A stretch of DNA of 64,000 bases from Ridgeia piscesae. Its lineage: Eukaryota > Annelida > Polychaeta > Sabellida > Siboglinidae. The notes under the pieces are model-generated. The model made no database searches and was not told the origin of the DNA. It worked only from the letters and a program-made list of their open reading frames with translations. The stretch covers positions 62,001 to 126,000 of the forward strand of contig JAODUO010000073.1 of NCBI GenBank assembly GCA_025642075.2. Reading direction: 5' to 3'. Positions 1 to 11,200 of this stretch are shown here, piece after piece. The translations under genes were made by a program, and so were the position numbers. Position 1 is the first letter of the stretch. Every line of letters starts with the position of its first letter.

Positions 1-1036
1 TTCCTAGCTGTGTATGTCTGCAGTGATGTTGGCCACCTTCCTAGCTGTGTATGTCTGCAGTGATGTTGGCCACCTTCCTAGCTGTGTATGTCTGCAGTGA
101 TGTTGGCCACCTTCCTAGCTGTGTATGTCTGCAGTGATGTTGGCCACCTTCCTAGCTGTGTATGTCTGCAGTGATGTTGGCCACCTTCCTAGCTGTGTAT
201 GTCTGCAGTGATGTTGACCACCTTCCTAGCTGTGTATGCTAGCAGTGATGTTGGCCACCTTCCTAGCTGTGTATGTCTGCAGTGATGTTGGCCACCTTCC
301 TAGCTGTGTATGTCTGCAGTGATGTTGGCCACCTTCCTAGCTGTGTATGCTAGCAGTGATGTTGACCACCTTCCTAGCTGTGTATGCCAGCAGTGATGTT
401 GACCACCTTCCTAGCTGTGTATGTCTGCAGTGATGTTGGCCACCTTCCTAGCTGTGTATGCAAGCAGTGATGTTGGCGACCTTCCTAGCTGTGTATGCAA
501 GCAGTGATGTTGGCCACCTTCCTAGCTGTGTATGCTAGCAGTGATGTTGGCCACCTTCCTAGCTGTGTATGCTAGCAGTGATGTTGACCACCTTCCTAGC
601 TGTGTATGCAAGCAGTGATGTTGGCCACCTTCCTAGCTGTGTATGCTAGCAGTGATGTTGGCCACCTTCCTAGCTGTGTATGCTAGCAGTGATGTTGGCC
701 ACCTTCCTAGCTGTGTATGCTAGCAGTGATGTTGACCACCTTCCTAGCTGTGTATGCTAGCAGTGATGTTGGCCACCTTCCTAGCTGTGTATGCTAGCAG
801 TGATGTTGGCCACCTTCCTAGCTGTGTATGCTAGCAGTGATGTTGGCCTCCTTCCTAGCTGTGTATGCTAGCAGTGATGTTGACCACCTTAATAGCTGTG
901 TATGCTAGCAGTGATGTTGGCCACCTTCCTAGCTGTGTATGCCAGCAGTGATGTTGGCCACCTTCCTAGCTGTGTATGTCTGCAGTGATGTTGGCCACCT
1001 TCCTAGCTGTGTATGTCTGCAGCGATGTTGGCCAAG
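1..1036. repeat. 37-bp minisatellite, about 28 copies, cut by the left edge
   Basis: A 37-bp unit beginning TTCCTAGCTGTGTATG repeats head to tail from base 1 to about 1036. Units differ mainly at one short slot (GTCTGCA, GCTAGCA, GCAAGCA or GCCAGCA) and at GGCCACC versus GACCACC. These variants are interspersed, as expected from unequal exchange. It lies upstream of the first visible TBCB exon, so probably in an intron of that gene. Short open frames across it are artefacts. Confidence 0.97.
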
Positions 1037-1189
1037 CTGCAACATGATCTCTGCATATGTCTTTGTGTCGTTTGTTGCATCTGCCTCAAGAAGAACGAAA
1101 GTATGTTTGATCCTGGCTGTTCTTTGGAAATGTTCACTTGTGCATTGACATCCTTTATAATGCTTGCATCCTGCACATCACTTCTCTGT

Positions 1190-1405
1190 AGCCAGGAAGG
1201 CCCTGCGCAGGCTGCAAATCTGAACCCACAGCCCACCCCGCACATTACAATTCAGCCCGCAGCCCGCCCTGCATATTGTGCACCTCCTGGCCTGCAGTAA
1301 CTTGGCCCGCAACGTTACTTGGCCTGCAGCCCACCCCGTAGACACTTGGCCCGCAATTCGGGCAGCAGTAATTGATCACAATTCAGCCCGCAGCCTATAA
1401 CAGGT
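1190..1405. repeat. Degenerate GC-rich tandem repeat
   Basis: Imperfect repeats of CAGCCCGCAGCCC- and TTGGCCCGCA-like motifs follow the 37-bp array. The copies are diverged and have no fixed period, so this looks like an old decayed array. No coding signal was seen. Confidence 0.6.
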
Positions 1406-1989
1406 TGAACAGATACCATTGAATAATTAAACATAACTAATCTTTATTGATGTCACAGTTTACTACACCACATGTAGACAGAAAGAGTACACACTTGACA
1501 AGCAGTGATAAGCAGTAGCCAGTGTGGGAAATTCACCCATATGTCTGGTGACATATCCTTGGGCAACCTGCTTCATGACAGTCAGTTTCTCAAGTTGCTT
1601 CCCATGTGCATGTTCCCCCACACAGCATGACTGCACTTTTCTGTATTCTATCAAGTTTTCAATGATCACATCGCAAATGGGACTGTCAACACAGTGGTAC
1701 CATTATGCTAGAAAGGTCTTCCAGTGAACGGATCACGAAGAATAAAATTTCTCAACTACAATCCCACTACATCCAGTGAATCTAAGAACATCAACTGGTG
1801 TCTCTGTTATGTCGAAAACATGGAAATCATAACAACAACAGACTGTCATATATTTGAGCAGTGTAATTTGACGTCATGGCGGAGACACGCTGTTGTCTCA
1901 GAACGAGGCTGATGTCAGCTGATCCAGTAGTGCTGTACGCTGTTTAAGAATAACAGAATACAACATTCACATTCATGTGACCCTGTCTT

Positions 1990-2960
1990 CTTCGTTATTT
2001 GATCTTGCATCACTGTCAAGTTAGGTTGGATGTGATATGGTTACTGTTTGACTGCAGTACAGCAGTTTCTAGCCCTATCCCGGGGACTCCATCGACTTTT
2101 CATGATGTTGAAACAATCCAACTCCAACGATTGACAACCCAGTCAGGAAGTTTCTTCAGCAGCTTGTGGTTTTCTCTGTTGTCACTGAGAATGTTGAGTC
2201 CTTTCATTTCCACCATGGCTGCTTGGCACTGATTAAGGAAGTCTACAAACCGTCTGAGGCTCTTTCCATCTCTCCCTGAGATCTTGGGCCAAGCTTTGAG
2301 CTTGTCTCAAAATGCATCAATCACAGTGAAAGGATTCCCATAACTTTCTTCAAGGAGCGCTTTGGCTTGCACAAATGCACTCTCGCTTCTCTTCCTTCCT
2401 TTGCAGGCCCACCAATGTAAGTCTTCAAGTAGTGGATATTCTCTCCTTCTGTGATTCTCATGTCTTCAATTAGCATTTTAATTCAATTAGCATTACTTCA
2501 GTCACGGTATTTCAGGGGATCTGCATTGAAGATGGTAGGTTCTGGCACAGGCAGTCGGAGTAAACTCATCGATGCTGCGAAAGCATCTGCTAGTGCAGAG
2601 AAGTCTTTTATTTGTTTGGTGACTCTTCGGGTTTGCTCTGCTGCATCAGGATTGATTTGCTATCAGTGCTGGTGGCTGTCGGTGTCTTCTTAACAAACAG
2701 ACTCGACTTGCTCTCTAAATCTGACTCGTTTCTGCAGTACACTCTGACCTTCCCTTCCTCCACGAAGCAGTTTCTCTGTGCGATGTTCGATAGCTCTTCT
2801 TTTCTGTTTGAGTGCTGCGCCTGCCTCGGCTCTTCACACTGTCTCTGCCATTTCTAAATGTAAGATCTCTTCCTTCGTTGCTGCTTCCTTCAATGCCTCT
2901 CATTCAGCCACATCAAAACTATGTTTTCTACCGTAAACATCTCCCAAAGGGGTAAATTGA
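1990..2960 (-). mobile_element. Degraded BEL/Pao-like retrotransposon, gag-region remnant
   Basis: The reverse complement gives broken reading frames that resemble the gag-type DUF1759 domain found in BEL/Pao-family LTR elements. Recognisable pieces are RLPVPEP followed by an F-N-A-D-P-L-K-Y block, then YGNPFT, DKLKAWPKI, a DFLNQCQAAM block and LPDWVVNRW. The order is that of the family. In-frame stops and a frameshift interrupt it, and no intact protease, reverse transcriptase, integrase or LTR was recognised nearby. It is a dead insertion antisense to TBCB. The frames between 1440 and 1990 may be more of the same element but were not identifiable. Confidence 0.7.
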
Positions 2961-3587
2961 CCAGTTATCAAATCCTGTTTACCTCAGAGGGTGACTCCAG
3001 CTTCCCACTGGCCACTGAATCACCCCACCAGTTAACCCAGTAGGCAAGCCAAATCGTGTTTACGGTTATATGACCAGACTGACAGCCAGCTGGTCACCAG
3101 CCACTAGATGGACTCATTGTCATCTACACTACCTCACTCAGGAAGTCTTGGTTGGATGAGCCCCCAGTTGTCACAAATGTGGCCATATATATCAGTGGCA
3201 CCAAGGGTGACTTAGTGCATTTTCTTAATAATTGATTTGATTATTTTTTGGTTCGTGTTCTCACCAGGAGTTCCCGTAAGTCCACGGACTCCTGACGACC
3301 ATATTGTTCAAATCGGTCCCAACTCTGGCTTCTACTGCCATTATTGCTATGTTGCTGTGTGTCATGTCCACACAGCATGCTTTGTACAGCTCATCTTTGA
3401 TAGCTGCAAAGTTATCAGATTCTATTACTGAAGTGACCAGAATGTCCAAGAAAATTTGTTTTTTTACCATTATTTCGCTGATTGAAGTGGCAATTGTCTG
3501 GATGATAGTGCCATCATTCAGGACATTGAACAGGGCTTTTGTAGTTCCTCTTGGGGTCGCAGGCTTTGTAGTTCCTCTTCCACACGC
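2961..3587 (-). other. Unassigned sequence between the gag remnant and the CA tract
   Basis: A minus-strand frame is open from about 3583 down to 3261 without clear homology. It may belong to the neighbouring retroelement. Its apparent extension to 336 codons comes only from running through the CA microsatellite. Confidence 0.3.
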
Positions 3588-4184
<597 letters not shown>

Positions 4185-4749
4185 TGATTGACCCATGCTA
4201 TAAAATGAAGTCCACAAACACTGGAGTGTGGTGTTGGCTGCCAGTGCTTGTGTTTCTATCCTGCAGTCCACTTTTCTCTACGTTCTTTGTCAGTAGGAAA
4301 ATTATAAATGGCACGTTTGGTGTGTTACCTCCCCAATTAGTGCCGCTGACAGCACTACACGTCTCTGACATAGCTTCACATGTAAAATGGCAGCACAACA
4401 AATGTCATGTGACCTCATAAAAAGTCTCTGTACTGCTGAACAGACATTCAATGTGTAGACTCAGTTGGTCAATCATAGTTCTGACAGCAAATACTTCAGA
4501 TATTCTTTATGAATTGACCACAATAAAGATATTTCTTCACAGGAGAGCAATAGCTCTTGTAAAAATCCTTTAATTATTTTGAATGAATGTTAACTAAAAA
4601 CAAAACAATCTGGGTTTCACTCTGGATAGACACACATCTACTTATTTGAAGAAGGCACGTACCATCATAACAATGAGATTGTGTCATAGTTTGTTCTCAG
4701 TGGTTCGCATGACACAGATAAACCAGTCTCTCACTTATAATAATAATGA

Positions 4750-4870
4750 CTTTTTGCGCCAATATCCTCGAAGATCAAGCTCAGTGGCGCAACAAAACCA
4801 AGGCATTAAGCAAATTCGCAATCGTAAAACAATGCGTGAGTCGTCAATGGATGCACTTGGCTCTCGTCTT
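4750..4870 (-). mobile_element. LINE 3'-end fragment, same family as 36456-37208
   Basis: The reverse complement of 36930-37045 matches this segment closely, including the blocks GCGCCAATATCCTCGAAGAT and GCTCAGTGGCGC and the following 70 bases. It is therefore the extreme 3' terminus of the L2/CR1-like element found at 36.5-37.2 kb, inserted antisense to TBCB. Only the tail is present, a typical 5'-truncated insertion. Confidence 0.8.
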
Positions 4871-5132
4871 TCACGTCAAAGCAGTTCATTGTCAGTGAGG
4901 GAAGACGTGACAATTCCTTGGCTACATAACAAGGCACAGCCTGAGGTGACATCTTGAGGAAAATTGTAAAAATATCTTGAACGCTGTTTAGTTTCTTCTC
5001 TGCCCTTTCGCTTGATAAGCCATTAGGCGTCACAATTGTTCAAAGCTGTTTGAAATAAAATGCTCTTGGCAGCTGCAATGTCATCGTCAAATTAAAGTGC
5101 AGTGCCCATGTTTGCCTACTGTCTGTTGACAG

Positions 5133-5276
5133 GGTAAGTTGGAGCTGGTGACAGGAGCCACAGCTGCCAATATACAGCTGCAGCTGTTCAGCAAAGATGA
5201 CAAGTTCGTCTGTGACCTTGACAACAACGAAGCCTTGCTGGGGTCGTACCCGGTCGATGAAGACATGAGGATTCAC
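5133..5276 (+). CDS. TBCB: TBCB exon A (ubiquitin-like domain, second half)
   Basis: Acceptor AG at 5131-5132 after a pyrimidine-rich stretch; donor CAC|GTGAGT at 5277. It encodes 48 codons from GKLELV to DEDMRIHV in phase 0. Its last 18 bases (5259-5276) are the start of the 46-bp minisatellite, so the array begins inside coding sequence. GTAAGT occurs two bases after the acceptor. Confidence 0.92.
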
Positions 5277-8200
5277 GTGAGTAGTAGAAAGAGGCAGATC
5301 ATGTGAAGACATGAGGATTCACGTGAGTAGTAGAAAGAGGCAGGTCATGTGAAGACATGAGGATTCACGTGAGTAGTAGAAAGAGGCAGATCATGTGAAG
5401 ACATGAGGATTCACGTGAGTAGTAGAAAGAGGCAGGTCATGTGAAGACATGAGGATTCACGTGAGTAGTAGAAAGAGACAGATCATGTGAAGACATGAGG
5501 ATTCACGTGAGTAGTAGAAAGAGGCAGGTCATGTGAAGACATGAGGATTCACGTGAGTAGTAGAAAGAGGCAGGTCGTGTGAAGACATGAGGATTCACGT
5601 GAGTAGTAGAAAGAGGCAGGTCATGTGAAGACATGAGGATTCACGTGAGTAGTAGAAAGAGGCAGATCATGTGAAGACATGAGGATTCACGTGAGTAGTA
5701 GAAAGAGGCAGTTCATGTGAAGACATGAGGATTCACGTGAGTAGTAGAAAGAGACAGATCATGTGAAGACATGAGGATTCACGTGAGTAGTAGAAAGAGA
5801 CAGTTCGTGTGAAGACATGAGGATTCACGTGAGTAGTAGAAAGAGACAGTTCGTGTGAAGACATGAGGATTCACGTGAGTAGTAGAAAGAGACAGATCAT
5901 GTGAAGACATGAGGATTCACGTGAGTAGTAGAAAGAGACAGTTCGTGTGAAGACATGAGGATTCACGTGAGTAGTAGAAAGAGACAGTTCGTGTGAAGAC
6001 ATGAGGATTCACGTGAGTAGTAGAAAGAGACAGTTCGTGTGAAGACATGAGGATTCACGTGAGTAGTAGAAAGAGACAGTTCGTGTGAAGACATGAGGAT
6101 TCACGTGAGTAGTAGAAAGAGGCAGGTCATGTGAAGACATGAGGACTCACGTGAGTAGTAGAAAGAGACAGTTCATGTGAAGACATGAGGACTCACGTGA
6201 GTAGTAGAAAGAGGCAGGTCATGTGAAGACATGAGGATTCACGTGAGTAGTAGAAAGAGGCTGGTCATGTGAAGACATGAGGATTCACGTGAGTAGTAGA
6301 AAGAGGCAGGTCATGTGAAGACATGAGGACTCACGTGAGTAGTAGAAAGAGGCAGGTCGTGTGAAGACATGAGGATTCACGTGAGTAGTAGAAAGAGGCA
6401 GGTCGTGTGAAGACATGAGGATTCACGTGAGTAGTAGAAAGAGGCAGGTCGTGTGAAGACATGAGGACTCACGTGAGTAGTAGAAAGAGGCAGGTCATGT
6501 GAAGACATGAGGACTCACGTGAGTAGTAGAAAGAGGCAGGTCATGTGAAGACATGAGGACTCACGTGAGTAGTAGAAAGAGGCAGGTCATGTGAAGACAT
6601 GAGGATTCACGTGAGTAGTAGAAAGAGGCAGGTCATGTGAAGACATGAGGATTCACGTGAGTAGTAGAAAGAGGCAGGTCATGTGAAGACATGAGGACTC
6701 ACGTGAGTAGTAGAAAGAGGCAGGTCATGTGAAGACATGAGGACTCACGTGAGTGTAAACATCTTGACATGGCCTGGTAGTAAAAGAGGCAGGTCATGTG
6801 AAGACATGAGGATTCACGTGAGTAGTAGAAAGAGGCAGGTCATGTGAAGACATGAGGACTCACGTGAGTAGTAGAAAGAGGCAGGTCATGTGAAGACATG
6901 AGGACTCACGTGAGTAGTAGAAAGAGGCAGGTCATGTGAAGACATGAGGACTCACGTGAGTAGTAGAAAGAGGCAGGTCATGTGAAGACATGAGGATTCA
7001 CGTGAGTAGTAGAAAGAGGCAGGTCATGTGAAGACATGAGGATTCACGTGAGTAGTAGAAAGAGGCAGGTCATGTGAAGACATGAGGATTCACGTGAGTA
7101 GTAGAAAGAGGCTGGTCATGTGAAGACATGAGGATTCACGTGAGTAGTAGAAAGAGGCAGGTCATGTGAAGACATGAGGACTCACGTGAGTAGTAGAAAG
7201 AGGCAGGTCATGTGAAGACATGAGGACTCACGTGAGTAGTAGAAAGAGGCAGGTCATGTGAAGACATGAGGACTCACGTGAGTAGTAGAAAGAGGCAGGT
7301 CATGTGAAGACATGAGGATTCACGTGAGTAGTAGAAAGAGGCAGGTCATGTGAAGACATGAGGATTCACGTGAGTAGTAGAAAGAGGCAGGTCATGTGAA
7401 GACATGAGGATTCACGTGAGTAGTAGAAAGAGGCAGGTCATGTGAAGACATGAGGATTCACGTGAGTAGTAGAAAGAGGCAGGTCATGTGAAGACATGAG
7501 GATTCACGTGAGTAGTAGAAAGAGGCAGGTCATGTGAAGACATGAGGATTCACGTGAGTAGTAGAAAGAGGCAGGTCATGTGAAGACATGAGGATTCACG
7601 TGAGTAGTAGAAAGAGGCAGGTCATGTGAAGACATGAGGATTCACGTGAGTAGTAGAAAGAGGCAGGTCATGTGAAGACATGAGGATTCACGTGAGTAGT
7701 AGAAAGAGGCAGTCATGTGAAGACATGAGGATTCACGTGAGTAGTAGAAAGAGGCAGTCATGTGAAGACATGAGGATTCACGTGAGTAGTAGAAAGAGGC
7801 AGGTCATGTGAAGACATGAGGACTTTACGTGAGTAGTAGAAAGAGGCAGGTCATGTGAAGACATGAGGACTCACGTGAGTAGTAGAAAGAGACAGGTTTA
7901 TGTGAAGACATGAGGATTCACGTGAGTAGTAGAAAGAGACAGTTCATGTGAAGACATGAGGATTCACGTGAGTAGTAGAAAGAGGCAGGTCATGTGAAGA
8001 CATGAGGATTCACGTGAGTAGTAGAAAGAGGCAGGTCATGTGAAGACATGAGGATTCACGTGAGTAGTAGAAAGAGGCAGGTCATGTGAAGACATGAGGA
8101 CTTCACGTGAGTAGTAGAAAGAGACAGTTCATGTGAAGACATGAGGATTCACGTGAGTAGTAGAAAGAGACAGTTCATGTGAAGACATGAGGATTCACGT

Positions 8201-11200
8201 GAGTAGTAGAAAGAGACAGTTCGTGTGAAGACATGAGGATTCACGTGAGTAGTAGAAAGAGACAGTTCATGTGAAGACATGAGGATTCACGTGAGTAGTA
8301 GAAAGAGACAGGTTTATGTGAAGACATGAGGATTCACGTGAGTAGTAGAAAGAGGCAGGTCATGTGAAGACATGAGGATTCACGTGAGTAGTAGAAAGAG
8401 GCAGGTCATGTGAAGACATGAGGATTCACGTGAGTAGTAGAAAGAGGCAGGTCATGTGAAGACATGAGGATTCACGTGAGTAGTAGAAAGAGACAGGTTT
8501 ATGTGAAGACATGAGGATTCACGTGAGTAGTAGAAAGAGGCAGGTCATGTGAAGACATGAGGATTCACGTGAGTAGTAGAAAGAGGCAGGTCATGTGAAG
8601 ACATGAGGATTCACGTGAGTAGTAGAAAGAGGCAGGTCATGTGAAGACATGAGGATTCACGTGAGTAGTAGAAAGAGGCAGGTCATGTGAAGACATGAGG
8701 ATTCACGTGAGTAGTAGAAAGAGACAGTTCATGTGAAGACATGAGGATTCACGTGAGTAGTAGAAAGAGACAGTTCATGTGAAGACATGAGGATTCACGT
8801 GAGTAGTAGAAAGAGGCAGGTCATGTGAAGACATGAGGATTCACGTGAGTAGTAGAAAGAGGCAGGTCATGTGAAGACATGAGGATTCACGTGAGTAGTA
8901 GAAAGAGGCAGGTCATGTGAAGACATGAGGATTCACGTGAGTAGTAGAAAGAGGCAGGTCATGTGAAGACATGAGGATTCACGTGAGTAGTAGAAAGAGG
9001 CAGGTCATGTGAAGACATGAGGATTCACGTGAGTAGTAGAAAGAGGCAGGTCATGTGAAGACATGAGGATTCACGTGAGTAGTAGAAAGAGACAGTTCAT
9101 GTGAAGACATGAGGATTCACGTGAGTAGTAGAAAGAGACAGTTCATGTGAAGACATGAGGATTCACGTGAGTAGTAGAAAGAGGCAGGTCATGTGAAGAC
9201 ATGAGGATTCACGTGAGTAGTAGAAAGAGGCAGGTCATGTGAAGACATGAGGATTCACGTGAGTAGTAGAAAGAGACAGTTCATGTGAAGACATGAGGAT
9301 TCACGTGAGTAGTAGAAAGAGGCAGGTCATGTGAAGACATGAGGATTCACGTGAGTAGTAGAAAGAGGCAGGTCATGTGAAGACATGAGGATTCATGTGA
9401 GTAGTAGAAAGAGACAGGTCATGTGAAGACATGAGGATTCACGTGAGTAGTAGAAAGAGACAGTTCATGTGAAGACATGAGGATTCACGTGAGTAGTAGA
9501 AAGAGACAGTTCCTGTTAAGACATGAGGATTCATGTGAGTAGTAGAAAGAGACAGGTCATGTGAAGACATGAGGATTGATGTGAGTAGTAGAAAGAGACA
9601 GTTCATGTTAAGACATGAGGATTCATGTGAGTAGTAGAAAGAGACAGGTCATGTGAAGACATGAGGATTCATGTGAGTAGTAGAAAGAGACAGTTCCTGT
9701 TAAGACATGAGGATTCATGTGAGTAGTAGAAAGAGACAGGTCATGTGAAGACATGAGGATTCATGTGAGTAGTAGAAAGAGACAGGTCATGTGAAGACAT
9801 GAGGATTCATGTGAGTAGTAGAAAGAGACAGTTCATGTGAAGACATGAGGATTCATGTGAGTAGTAGAAAGAGACAGTTCGTGTGAATAAGTAGTACTGT
9901 AGCAGCAATAGTAATAAATGTGTATTTCTTATCAAAAAGGGATGTCATAAACTGAAAATTTAATATTAAATAAATGGTTTGTAATTTTTGATGCCAGAAA
10001 TTAATTGGCTAGTTTCAGATTTGTTTCAACTGGTGGACAGTTAAGACTTAATTTGTTCTACTGCCAGACATTAGTGTCTGTTTTCCTATTAATGTTTTGA
10101 CCATTTTTACCTGTGGTTAAGCAGCTCTTCTGTAACGTGTTTTCTTAAATAGTATGTAGTTACTGAGACCAATATATTTTGTGAGCACACATTGGATACA
10201 GACTGTTATATGTAAAATTGTACTATGTTACATATTTATAAACAGTAACTTATTGTATATTTATTACAAATATGATGTTTGCAGGTGATTGATAAACTAG
10301 GTCAGGCAGGAGATTTTGAAGATCTCAGCAAAGTAGAGAAGTATGAAATGTCGCCGGACGAGTATGCGAAACGAGGGGGTGAGTGTAATCAGCCCTACAT
10401 GCACTTTGCAATATTGCATTATTCAGTTATAAAGTGGAGATATCTACCAAGCAATATTTAAACAAATGATTTGAGGATATTATCAGGGGATATTTACCAA
10501 AAATATCAGTACAGTTAATACTTTAGTTTAGTCCACCCAAGGAGCAATAAAACCTAGACAGTTCATCACCACTCAGCACTGTAATGTACAAGCAAAGCCA
10601 TCTAAAAAAAGTAGCATTTTACACAAACGTCAACACATACTTTGAATACCATTGTGGTTTTAAAATTATTGAAGTTAATCAGTTGATGACCAGTAGTCCA
10701 ATTGAACATACAAAGAGGCAGGTGGACCTTGGAGCCTGGGAGGGAATACATTTACAGTGTTCCAAAGTTGGCGTATTAGTATAATATAAATGTTTCAGGT
10801 AGTTGTCACATTGAATAATGTGTTGTTAATTTTGCATTGAAGCACCTACTGTGGACTTTTACATATTTTTGCCATTGACAATATGATGAAATATTAAACA
10901 AAACAATAAAAAGTCTAGTAAGTATCCTGTCTTGAAAGGTTTTACTTGTTTGTTGCTGTCAGACTCGGTTCGAGCCTTCAAACAGAAAATGAAACTGGGA
11001 GAATTCCAGAACGTTGACCCCGAGGTACAGAAGCAGCGAGAGATGGAGAGACAACAGAAGCAGAAGGAGGAGGAGGACAGAGCAGCAGCAATAGCCGTAG
11101 GAAGTCGGTGAGACAGCCACGGAAGGTTCCTTCCTATATTCCTTCCTTTCAATAGTTACATATGCAGATTTTGTAACATCTTCATTCTCTGTTATGAACA

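Noticed and set aside
1..1036. CRISPR-like array (also considered for the other arrays)
   Set aside because: Repeats are directly adjacent with no unique spacers, in a eukaryotic genome.
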